Origin: Helichrysum umbraculigerum
Lineage: Eukaryota > Streptophyta > Magnoliopsida > Asterales > Asteraceae
Length of the DNA stretch: 64,000 nucleotides
Assembly (NCBI GenBank): GCA_949592205.1
Contig: CATIUR010000006.1
Coordinates: forward strand, 65,530,001-65,594,000
Reading direction: 5' to 3'
The notes beneath the pieces were generated by a model. That model had not been told where the DNA came from, searched no databases, and saw nothing but the letters and a program-made list of their open reading frames with translations. Positions 1-10,629 of the stretch are shown piece by piece; the first letter of the stretch is position 1, and every line of letters begins with the position of its first letter. The translations under genes and the position numbers were made by a program.

Positions 1-232
1 GTACTTATCATAGTCTGGAACTTAAAAACCATTTGCGGGGAAACATTATTTTATTTTACCGTCAACTAAATAAAATTAAAACACTCAATAATTTATTAGT
101 CACAATAAATTATTCGACTCTTTTACTCATTTATTTTCAAATAATACAACACGCCTATTTTCTGACACACTTAATAATAATTCACAGTCAGAAAATATTA
201 AATACTACTAGACCCGAGAACTGGGTGTTACA
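1..232 (+). mobile_element. 3' end of an LTR (probably Ty3/gypsy) inserted in a copia element
   Basis: The copia reading frame to the right stops matching its family at 233, inside the reverse transcriptase region. The sequence to the left ends in GGGTGTTACA, the same kind of terminus as the large LTRs at 42654-45255 and 36349-46787. I infer that a gypsy-type LTR or element inserted into the copia reverse transcriptase and that only its right end lies in the window. The left end and target-site duplication are not visible. Confidence 0.5.
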
Positions 233-2905
233 CTTTTCAACTTCTCCTTTGGCATTCTTATTTGCCTTGTACACCCACTTTACTCCAATAGCCTTTTGGC
301 CTTTTGGTAGAGTGGTCAACTCCCACGTATCGTTCTTCTCTATCGACCTTATCTCCTCATCCATAGCTTGTCTCCATTTCGTGCTTTGCACTGCTTCCTC
401 GAAGGCTATAGGTTCACAATCTACGTATAAACAGAAGAGTGTTAGTTCTTCAGTTACATCGTAGAGTTCTTCCAAGTTTCTCATCGTTGGAGATCTTTCA
501 GCTGAACTTGAACTTGGACTTGAAGGAGAGCCTTGAGTTGGGGATGGACTTGGAGGTTGTTGACTTTCTTCAGTGGAGTCAGTTGTTTCTTCTCCTTCTT
601 CATTGAGAATAGGAAGAAATTCATATCCTTCATCTTCCTCCGTGTCCCAATTCCATGTTCCTTCTTCATCGAACTCCATATCTCTACTCATATCACTTTC
701 CTCGTGGTTGGATTGTAGAGCTTGTATCCCTTCGATTGTTTGTCATACCCGACAAATATATGCTTTTCACTCCGATCATCCAACTTTGAACGCCTTTGGC
801 GTGGTACGTGGGCGTATGCTATGCTTCCAAAGACTCGTAGATGAGATACAGTAGGCTTTATCCCGTTCCATACTTCTTGCGGAGTCTTGTTGTCCAAACT
901 CTTTGAGGGACACCGGTTTGATAGATAGACCGCACAATCAACAGCTTCTGCCCAAAACTCCTTTGGCATATTTTTATCTTTTAACATATTTCGAACCATA
1001 TTTAGAATGGTTCTATTTTTTCTCTCAACCACTCCATTTTGTTGTGGAGAGTAAGGAGCCGTTAGAAATCGTCGGATCCCGTTATCTTCACAAAATTTGG
1101 TGAATTCTTTTGATAAGAATTCCCCACCTCTATCAGATCTCATGGATTTGATTTTCAAACCCTTTTCCTTCTCAACCATTGCTTTAAAAGTTTTAAAAGC
1201 TTCAAAAGCTTGGGATTTTTCTTTTAGAAAATACACCCAAGTTTTTCTTGAGAAATCGTCAACAAAGAGCATGAAATAATTATTCTTACCAAGAGAAGGT
1301 GGAGTTATGGGTCCGCACAAATCTGTGTGAATAAGCTGTAGGGGCTCCGTAGCTCTTGATGTTGCTTCCTTTGGAAACGGATTCCTTGCATGCTTCCCGA
1401 GGAGACATCTTTCACATACTTGGTTAGAAGGATCAATAGGAGGCATCCCTCTAACCATTTCCTTAGTAGTTAATAGCTTTAAGTCACCAAAGTTTAAGTG
1501 CCCATACCTCATGTGCCAAAGCCATGAATAATCCTTCAAACTTGTCTTAAGGCATTTAGCTCCTTCATGTTGAACATTTAGAAGGAACATTCGGTTGTTA
1601 CTCATTGGCACTTTAGCTATAAGTACTCCTTGGGGGTTTCGTATTGTAGCACTGAGGTCTTTTAAGTGAATATCATATCTTTTTTTCCAAGAGTTGTCCC
1701 AAACTTAATATATTATATCCAAGGCTTGGGACATAATAAACTTCAGAAATATATTGGTGACTTCCATCTTTGGAAAGGATTCGTATTTTACCTTTTCCTT
1801 CCACCGTTACTTTTCTTTTGTCTCCAAAAGTGACGCTCCCTCTAACTTGCTTCATATCTACGAAGAAGCTGTCATCTCCTGTCATATGATTGCTTGCAGC
1901 GGAATCTAGATGCCATTGTGTACTCTTCTCCTCCAGTTCACCAATCTTTGCCATTAGCACTGTAAGCTCCACATCATTTTCGACCTCCGCGAGATTAGCC
2001 TTCTCTTCCACTCGTTTTGAGTTTCTACATTCGGTGCTATAATGACCATACTTTTGGCAATTATAACATTGTACTTGGGGCTTACCACCTCTTTGAGGCA
2101 CAAAACCTCTCCCGTGACCTCTTCTAGAAGATTCACTTTCATCTTCTCTTCTTCCACGTCCTCGTCCTTGTGAACCACCACGACCTCGGCAGCCACCACG
2201 TCCACGTCCTTGCTCCTTCCCGTGTACAAAGCTCTTTTCTCTTTCTTTGAAAGAGAGTTTTGAGTATAAAGCTTGCTCTAAGGGCTCTTTCTCCCTTCTC
2301 TTCTTTAGCTTCTCCTCATGAGCTTGTAGAGAACCCATGAGTTGATCAATGGTCATAGAGTCAACATCTTTTGACTCCTCTATGGCCACCACAATATAGT
2401 CAAAGTTTGGTGTCAAAGAGCGAAGAATCTTTTCTATCACTCTTGTGTCACTTAAACTTTCACCATTTCTCTTCATCTCATTTGAGATTGTTAAAACACG
2501 GGTGAAGTAATCCGATATGGTTTCGGATTCTTCCATTTGTAATTTCTCGAACTCTCCTCTAAGAGTTTGAAGACGTACCTTCTTCACCTTATCAACTCCT
2601 TTGAATGTATTTTGAAGAATCTCCCATGCCTCCTTTGAGGTAGTTGCATTTGCAACTTTCTCAAACATTGCATCATCAAGACCTTGATGAATGAGAGTGA
2701 GGGCATTTTGATCCTTCTTTCTTAGCTTATGTAGTTCACCCTTTTGGACATCATTTAACTTATCTTCATCAAGCTCTTTGTAGCCTTTTTCAACAATCTC
2801 CCATGCATCGTATGAGCCGAGTAACGCCTTCATTCGAATGCACCAACTTCCATAGTTATCTTTGGTAAGACGAGGAAATTGAAACGAGTTCATCATGCTT
2901 GACAT
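233..2905 (-). pseudogene. Ty1/copia gag-pol remnant, frameshifted and interrupted
   Basis: Three reading frames on the minus strand follow copia polyprotein order. The first (2905 to 1673) is Gag, with a zinc knuckle ([14 protein letters not shown]) followed by the aspartic protease start ([11 protein letters not shown]). The second (1611 to 688) is GAG-pre-integrase and the integrase core, with HTDLCGP, the DDFSRKTWVYFLK segment, DRGGEF and PQQNGVVERKNRT. The third (691 to about 233) is the integrase-RT linker and the very start of reverse transcriptase (WRQAMDEEI, WVYKAN). A frameshift near 1675-1685 breaks protease from integrase and another near 690 breaks integrase from reverse transcriptase. 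The rest of RT, RNase H and the 3' LTR are absent because another LTR begins at 232. The copy cannot make a complete polyprotein. Confidence 0.93.
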
Positions 2906-2918
2906 CTTGATCGACGTA

Positions 2919-2930
2919 GCTCTGATACCA
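2919..2930 (-). promoter_or_regulatory. Primer binding site of the copia element
   Basis: On the minus strand TGGTATCAGAGC lies three bases after the LTR end. It is the usual plant primer binding site, complementary to the 3' end of initiator tRNA-Met. Together with the LTR it fixes the element's orientation. Confidence 0.9.
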
Positions 2931-2933
2931 CTT

Positions 2934-3379
2934 TGTTAGCTCTTTGAGCTTTTTAGGCTTGATGTAATTGAGAGGTTTTAGGTGAAAGAGGTTGGAAGAG
3001 TATTTGAAAGAGAGGATTTAGAGAACTAAGTGTTTATTGATTACAAACTTGCTTACAATGACTTGGTTACAAATGGTTACACAATCACCTATTTATACTA
3101 CTCCATGGAAAGTTCCACACACTAGATATTTCCATGGATACTAGATATTTCTTACTAGATATTTTTACTACATATCTAGATATTTATTACTAGATATTTC
3201 CACTAGATATTTTTACAAGATATTTCAACTAGATTTTTCTATAGGAATCTTCTACCACATTCTATAAAAATATCTTTTGATATTTTCTTATTCTTGAGCT
3301 TGGGCTTATCTATTAATTGGACCAAATTAACTTCATGATCCAATACTAATTTGGATCAAATCAAGTTTATGATCCAACA
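2934..3379 (-). mobile_element. 5' LTR of the copia element
   Basis: On the minus strand the LTR starts TGTTGGATC at 3379 and ends CTAACA at 2934, giving canonical TG...CA ends and a length of 446 bp. A primer binding site follows directly. Positions about 3120-3235 hold some eight copies of an 11-base motif close to ACTAGATATTT, an unusual array inside U3. No matching 3' LTR is in the window. The 5' end of the LTR is only about 670 bp upstream of the MYB start codon and points away from it. Confidence 0.85.
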
Positions 3380-4049
3380 GGAAAGATGGTAACTTTCCAT
3401 GTTCATGCAACAAAATACCAATAGGTAATTGACATTTAGACAAACCCTAGAAATCATCAGCCATCACTTACAAAGCTGAAAAGTTGTGATTAATTAAATC
3501 GAAATCACAAGGCAATTACTCAGACTGAAAAGTGTTAACTTAATTAATTCAATTAAATACCTTGTTTTGAAGTAATTTAATCAACATAATCCCTGGTTGT
3601 AAGATAATGTTGGGCATGAAATCTTATTTATATCTAAAAAGTAATCTATCACCAATATCATACAATTCAACAAACGTAAGAATATAATTTATGGTCAATA
3701 GATTGTGAATATTATATGATTTTAACTTGGACACTTCCGGCCAACATGTCACAGTCCTGGTGTATTAACAAATTATATTCTTTACATTCCAAAGACAAAC
3801 AGATAAAACCCTATTCCTATTCTGTCAATTAATTAATCTAATCTTTATGCCACACCTTATATAAAATTAGGTTTTATGTATAATTTATTATATGCATGGC
3901 AGCTCAAGAAGCATGTTTATCCCTTTCCCTTTTGTAGATCTGTTTCATTCACTGTAGTTCTAGTTTCTATACTCATAATTCTAGTTTTTCAAGAAGTGTA
4001 ATAAACGATCAAGATTGAGAAATACGCTTATCGATCAGCGTACTAAACT
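3380..4049 (+). promoter_or_regulatory. Upstream region and TATA box of the MYB gene
   Basis: A good TATA box (TATATAAA, 3858-3865) lies about 185 bp before the MYB start codon, leaving a 5' untranslated region of roughly 150 bases. The remaining sequence between the copia LTR and the TATA box is AT-rich with no open frame. The copia LTR ends at 3379, so native promoter sequence beyond about 670 bp has been displaced. Confidence 0.55.
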
Positions 4050-5472
4050 ATGGGACGAGCACCTTGCTGTGATAAAGCGAACGTGAAGAAAGGTCCATGG
4101 GCTCCTGAAGAAGATGCAAAGCTTAAAGCGTATATCGAAGAACATGGAACTGGTGGAAACTGGATTGCTTTGCCTCAAAAAATTGGTAACTTATATATGT
4201 TTGATCATGTCTATAACATAATTATTAACACTTACTAATAAGTAAAGGTACTTTATCTATATATATATTGTTATGATCAAGATTTAAAGTGTTAGAAACA
4301 ATTTATCTCTAAATTAAATTTGAACCTAGTTTATTTGGATAATTGTTAAGTTGTACTAGTTTTGAAAAATAAATATGATGATGTGTTTATTTGCTTGTCC
4401 AATGAACTTATAATTAGGGTTGAAGAGATGTGGGAAGAGTTGTCGCCTGCGGTGGCTAAATTACCTTCGGCCAAATATCAAGCATGGAGGGTTCTCAGAA
4501 GACGAAGATCGTATAATTTGCAGCCTCTATGTTAGCATAGGGAGCAGGTACTTGATATATTAATATAAAAAGATTTATAGTTTAGATTTGTATTTTGAAT
4601 TCATGATAAAATAATATTATGGTATTTGCATGATCAGGTGGTCTATAATTGCAGCACAATTGCCGGGACGAACTGATAATGATATAAAGAACTATTGGAA
4701 CACAAGGCTGAAGAAGAAACTCTTGGGTAAGCAGCGAAAAGAACAAATATGTCGTAGAAAAGGCGAGTTTTTAATGAAGAAAGGGAGATCACCATTAGAT
4801 ATTCCATCATCTATAGTTGTTAGTCGCAACAACAACATTAATAATTCCCAAGATCCTTATTGGCCAGAGTTACCAATCATGCCACCTGTTCCCTACTCGA
4901 ATCAAGCACCATGCTTTGTCAATGATCATACATCCATACGGAAACTACTCATCAAGCTTGGAGGAAAATTTTCTTCTGATGATGACAATGGAAATCATTC
5001 CATGAACATGGTCTCACAACTTCCTATTGACGCCTATGATCATCACGATGATCCTAAGTTCATTCCTAGTAGTACTCATGTTTCTACTTCTTCAATGTTG
5101 CTAAATAGCCAATGCAACATTTTGCCTACACAAGAGGGGCAAAATGTTACATTTCCATCTATGTTTGAGGAAATGTATTGTAGTACCAACCCACAAAAAT
5201 CGGACGGGTTGGAGTTTCTATATGGAGAAATGTGTGAGATAAACACGAGTGGAAGTAGTAGCGTTATAACGTGTGGAGACAGTATGGATTGGGGAGAGAT
5301 GAATTCGCTAATTAGCACCACGATGACCAGTAATGCTATAAACTCATCCGACTATCGAAGATCATTTCAACACGGTGCGTTATTGCAAGATTTTCCGTAT
5401 GATGAAAATCTCAACAGACAAATCCATCAACCGATGTGGAGAAGTTGTGATCAAGAAAACCTAACAGCATGA
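4050..5472 (+). CDS. R2R3-MYB transcription factor, subgroup 14 (RAX/MYB36-like)
   Basis: Three exons: 4050-4185, 4418-4547 and 4638-5472, encoding about 366 residues. Exons 1 and 2 (136 and 130 bp) match the classic R2R3-MYB layout. The N-terminus [17 protein letters not shown], the [14 protein letters not shown] segment, [16 protein letters not shown] and then [21 protein letters not shown] define R2 and R3, with the regular tryptophans present. The extra glycine in GTGGNW and the [12 protein letters not shown] after R3 point to subgroup 14, which includes the RAX axillary-meristem regulators and MYB36 of root endodermis. The C-terminus (exon 3) is serine/asparagine-rich with acidic patches, as expected of an activation region. 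The frame is intact. The exact orthologue cannot be decided by eye. Confidence 0.95.
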
Positions 5473-5921
5473 CTCGTTCATGTAATCTTCTTCATGAGTT
5501 TAAAATGCTATTTCTATCATTTCCAAACTTTTTTTGGAACGACTTTCTTGACACTAAATTGTGTTGAGGACTAGTAGATGCATGTATTTGTGTGTTTATA
5601 TTGTTTGTCACAGTAACAATTACATTAATTTGATCTCAAGTTTTATTTTGTACGTTTTTTTATATTTGTTGAAATTAAGAAAAAATATACATTATGCAAC
5701 TTAATTAGATTGATCAAATTCTTATAACATGCATACATGTTGAATTCATCTTTAGTTTGGTTGTGGTAAATAAACACCATAATTAAGTTGTCCACATTCT
5801 TTATGTGCAAATTTGAAATCAGAATTTAGGATATGAACTAACTATAATCTTCGAGTTTGAATTATTAGGGTATCAACCTTTTACAAAATGTTCAATTTAG
5901 AAAAAAATCTAATTTTTATAA
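5473..5921. other. MYB 3' flank, no gene seen
   Basis: AT-rich sequence after the MYB stop codon that should hold its 3' untranslated region and polyadenylation signals. No open frame, RNA gene or clear repeat was seen. Confidence 0.5.
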
Positions 5922-6298
5922 GGGGATTATACATCTGGAGGTCACCCAAGTATATCATTTTGTTTTTGTAGGTTACCCATATTTGAAAACGACTTTGTAG
6001 GCCACTCAAGTTTACATGTTGTTTTATGTATACCAAATTCGGCTAAAAACTCATTTGAAAAACGTAAAACGACATAAATACCCATGTATTTGAGAAAAAA
6101 ATAAAATAATATAAATAATGACAATTAAGAAATACATGGGTGTTTGTGTTATTTTTATATTTTCAGATGAGTTTATCGCCGGATTTAGTATACAATGAAC
6201 AACATACGAGTTTGGGTAGCCTACAAAATCGTTTTTAAATATGGGTAGCCTACAAAAACAAATGGTTATACTTGGGTGGCCTCCATATATATAATCAC
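5922..6298. mobile_element. MULE-type MITE with 9-bp target duplication
   Basis: The two ends are long inverted repeats: GATTATACATCTGGAGG at the left and, on the opposite strand, GATTATATATATGGAGG at the right. Complementarity continues through AGTATAT, TTTTTGTAGG and CCCATATTT blocks for about 60 bases. The direct repeat TTTTTATAA (5913-5921 and 6299-6307) fits a 9-bp Mutator-like duplication. No coding capacity. Confidence 0.75.
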
Positions 6299-7950
6299 TT
6301 TTTATAACAAAAAAATAAATTAACTTTTAAAACTTACCATCTAGTAGAAAATGGAACCAATTAGCACCATTTTGATTCATCTTTTTGAAAAATTTTATAA
6401 ACTTTAGTTATCCTTAAACAAATTTTATAAAGTATAGTTAGGGTAAATTTATGTAAACAAAATTTGTTCATTCCTTAAATTGAACATTTTATAAAAGTTT
6501 GATACCTGTCTATAATTAACCCTTATTTCAATTATAAGTGAACCTTATAATAGTACACCATATAACTCTATATGTATTACTATGATAAGTTGCACATCAT
6601 ATCCATTGACAAAGGAACCTAAATTTTCAGGGTGTATATTTAGCGGGTATTTTAGATGTTTATTTAAGTGCTTATCTTTTTATTGTTTATCAATAATTTA
6701 TGTAAAACTTATCATTCATGATTACATGATTTTAAGCATATAAACCACAAACGCCCCCTTAGTTTCAGAGAGATACATACAAGATACATTTACATTAGCT
6801 ACTAATTAGTATTAATGGTGAATTGATTATTATGTAATATGCTAAATTAGTTGCACACCATATTAATTAAAGCTAGTCGGATAACAATCTTATCTTACAA
6901 CACATAGTGTTATATTTCTTGTGAAAAGCAAAAGGAATATCCCATTCTAAGAAGAATGCAAAATAGATAGAGTCCTGGTGCAACCTCCCAAATTATATAT
7001 ATGGCCATGGAAAATTAATTATATGCCACAAGACTAGCTACTGTTTTTTTTCTTTTTTTTCTTTTTTTCTTTTTATATTTGCTAATAATATAATAAATAA
7101 TAATAATAATAATAATAATAATGGTACTAATAAAATGTTTGATATAGAGTATAACATTATTAGTGCTATCAACCATACAATTTTTGGGTGTTTTCATCAA
7201 ACATCGCTCACATAAACTTTGTACTCCGTGTTTTTTTATAGACAAAATTACATGGGTCGTCCCTGTGGTTTGTTTAAAATTGCACTGGTAGTCCTTACAA
7301 CTTTTTTTTGATACTGGTCATCCCTGTGGTTGCATGATCTTGCAAGGGTAGTCCCTATTGCTAACCACCGTTAACTAAGTCCGTTAAAAGTGGTCATGTG
7401 CAGGACATGTGAGGGTAATTTGGTAATTTCCTATATCTTTTCCATTTAATTCAATCTAATAATTATAATTCACATTCACATAATTAACCCCTTCTTTGGA
7501 GCTTGGTGTTAACTGCGTACACATTAATTCCTCTGATTCTAATGATACGTATATGATACTCACTAGCTAATTACATGATCAATTCCTTACATTGTGTATG
7601 CCTCTATGGGATGCACGTCTCGTATATTTGACAAGGGTCTTTCGAGAGATTTCAGAGACTTGAACTTTTTGTTTGATAACATAATACATATATATACGAC
7701 GCTTCTTAAAAAATAAACCTCCAAAAGTCATTAAAACTAGAAACTTCTTAATTGAAATATCTTTTGAAGTAGATGTCTCAACCCCAACTCTAACTATAAC
7801 TTGTTATTGCTGGTTCAATCAAGTTAGCTATTCTTTATACTACATTAATTGCGTGTAGCCTAATTTATACAAAATGAATTCTATGATTGTGTGTACCACA
7901 TTTTTTAAACCTAATTAATTAATTAGCCCGTGAGATGATATCATGCTCGC
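6299..7950. other. Intergenic, includes a degraded repeat at 7235-7430
   Basis: No gene seen. Positions 7094-7125 are an AAT/TAA trinucleotide run. Positions about 7235-7430 hold a degraded dispersed repeat recognisable by phrases such as GTCCCTGTGGTT, seen twice, plus GTTAACTAAGTCCGTTAAAA. It resembles the arm of a MULE-type MITE like the one at 27673-28108, but I find no matching right arm. The rest is AT-rich. Confidence 0.45.
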
Positions 7951-8107
7951 CACTACAAGAATAAAGGGTTTTAGCGACGGACAAAAGTCGTCGCTAAAGC
8001 CCATAAAGTCGTCGCTGTAGCCTCGTCGCGACGACTTTATAGGCTTTAACGATGACTTGTGGCGTCGCAAAAGGGTTTCGTCGTATTAGGTCTATTTTCT
8101 TGTAGTA
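7951..8107. mobile_element. Short CACTA-type nonautonomous element
   Basis: Left end CACTACAAGAA and right end TTCTTGTAGTA form the typical CACTA terminal inverted repeat, with one mismatch at the last base. The 157-bp body is an imperfect palindrome built from GTCGTCGC / GCGACGAC motifs. A 3-bp target duplication is not evident. This end sequence is common in plant CACTA elements. Confidence 0.75.
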
Positions 8108-10299
8108 ATGTTGTTCTAGGATGCTGTATATTTCTTGTAATCAAATTTTTTGTCATTAAAAAAAAAAAATAAAATAATAAATATGAACCGTACCTAAAGT
8201 CGGCTTTTAAGTACCGAAAAGCATGTCAGATAAAGAAGAGAATAATCACAACTAGAAGACAACAATAACGCTGAAACTAATGACCAAATTAAAAAAGTTA
8301 CCTAAATAATTCTCTGTCGATCAAATTATTTAATTAAATTGTTTTATTAATCAATCAACAAGAATATACGATTCTAAAGAAGGCAAAATAGATAGTGCCC
8401 CTATACAACCACCCAAATATATACTTACTCATAAAATTACTGTTTATTTTTGTTGTTTTATGTGGTACTAATTATTATTAAATTAATAACTCGGCGGTAC
8501 ATATATATATATATATATAATAATATAACAATTGTTTTTTCTTATTATTTACCTATATTCCTAAAAGAATAAAGAATAATAGATTTACTCGATCTATTGA
8601 TAATGACACTCGCTAGCATCATGAATTCCTTAAAGATTTTGTCTTTGGTTTTTACTCTAGGTTGAGTAAAGTTGCATATATTTTCAATGGGAAGCATGTT
8701 CTATGGAATAATTTATTAATTATTTAATTTTATGAATTTAATTTTAAATATTAAAAATCATTGCATAAAAGTTTGTATAGCATATATGCATGGGACATTA
8801 TTAATTGAGATTGTCGATAAATATATAATTATTACGCGCACATTATAGTATTTTATCCTCCTTAATAATCATATCATGCAAGAAACCCTAATTGATTAGT
8901 TTCCTCAACTAGTTCCTGCCTTCTTGGTCACTTGGTGAAAAAAGGAACTGTTATTAATTTGAAACTTCAACTGTTGTTTGAAATACGAAAGTGGAACGAC
9001 ATCGATGGTATGCATATATCAAACTTTGAATGCCGATGATCGATTAGTTAAAACGATGATTAATAAAGAACTCAAATTCTATATATCACAAAACCGAGAG
9101 TGACTGAAACGCTGAAAAACACTAGCTTGCTCTTGCTGATCATTGGGACAGTAGATATCATGTTCATGAATGCAGCAATGCGCCACCTCCGGCCGTTATA
9201 GTTAATAAAGCTTTGTCTAAGTTAAAATCATATATCGTTTACAATAGTTTCTGCACAAAAATTTTATTTAAACACACTATCTTTGGGTCCAAACATTTAT
9301 GTACAATTTCTATCATATATGTTTTGTTAGCTAACAACTAGAATCCAATCATCCATTCCATGAATAGTTGTCCATTCCAGAAGTATAATCAACTAACCCA
9401 AACTTTACACATTGCACCCATTTAACCTGTGTTTTTATTTCAGTCAAATTTATAACATCCAATTGGACCCACATTTATTATTAATACCTTTAATTTGTTT
9501 GAACGAACCGTCTATGACGTCTATCCTAAGACGAAGCCGCCTGAACTTGAGTGTACCTTTGGTGACTTAAGTTCAAACAAGTGAGAACGGATGTGAGAAT
9601 GCTCCGCAGGGAGTGCTCTAATAGGCACCATCTTCTTTGCTCAGTTACATACAATTCAAGAACACAAGTAACAATGAGCCAAGCTTAATATAAATTTAAT
9701 AACCGAGTGAAGTCAAGACAAATCCTTCAATATGTTATATAGTACATGAATACACAATATTACAACTTGATTCCATCATTATGAATAGAGGACAATTCTG
9801 TTTATTTCTTGTGACACGATATGATGTTCAAGTAGCACAGCTTACTATTCTAGTTTGTGTTGAATTTATAGCATACTATTGATTGTATTTTTTTTTCGAA
9901 ATTTACAGGAGCACCATCTTAACCTTGTACAATTTTTTTCGAGAATTGCTCTAAGTCATTTTTGAGTCGACGGTTGGTTGATGCGCCCGACGGTGACTGA
10001 AAAGTGAATAGCAGGAACAAAGATATTGTCAATTAACTAATTGTCATATAATACACTGGGTCAATTATTAATTAAGGGTGGAATTTTCGATTGACTTAAT
10101 TAGAATCACGGGAGGAGACAGGGCGGGGGCAACGTAGGCAGCTGCCCCCACAAAAATTTATAAATTATGTAAAAAAGAACTTTTTTAAGATATTAATTAC
10201 ATTTTAGAATTTTCGCCCCATAAAACTATAAAAGGAAAAAATAAATATTTTTTTCCCGCCCCCTCCTGTTGAATTTCCTAGCTCAGCCCCTTATTAGAA
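8108..10299. other. Intergenic, no gene seen
   Basis: AT-rich with no supportable open frame. Around 10110-10290 lies a dispersed repeat with GGGGGCAACGTAGGCAGC near its left end and GCCCCCTCCTG near its right, probably an old transposon fragment. Confidence 0.45.
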
Positions 10300-10628
10300 T
10301 GGGTCAATTAGGATTATGTGTTATCTAAGGGGTCAAACATGTGAATGTAAAAATATTGGCTTAAAAGAAACGGGTCAAGTGGGTCACAAGATTTAAACGA
10401 GTCAAAAGTAACTTGAAGTATATTTTATTGCATAAGGCCTCCTAAATAATTATAGTTAGGAATTAGATTGTTGAAGTAATTCTATTATGGTAATCATATT
10501 TGGCACACGATTTATTTATATTGAAGACTAAAAAAATTTGGACAAAGTTTTTAATGGGTCAACTCGGCGTAACCTGTACCAACATAATTTATGTGTTTTG
10601 ACCTGACCCGCCCATTTTGCCACCTCTA
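10300..10628. repeat. Dispersed hAT-like repeat fragment (GGTGGCAAAATGGG family)
   Basis: The right end reads GACCCGCCCATTTTGCCACC followed by TCTA; the opposite strand starts TAGAGGTGGCAAAATGGGCG. The interior is full of GGGTCAA motifs. Similar pieces occur at 14273-14584, 26321-26750, 53091-53280, 60000-60265, 61190-61385 and 62957-63309. The TAGAGGTGGC terminus suggests a nonautonomous hAT family. The element abuts the stop codon of the OSCA-like gene, so it probably lies in that gene's 3' untranslated region. Confidence 0.5.
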
Positions 10629-10629
10629 A

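Noticed and set aside
188..1279. Plus-strand frames across the copia element
   Set aside because: Antisense shadows of the copia integrase and RT frames.
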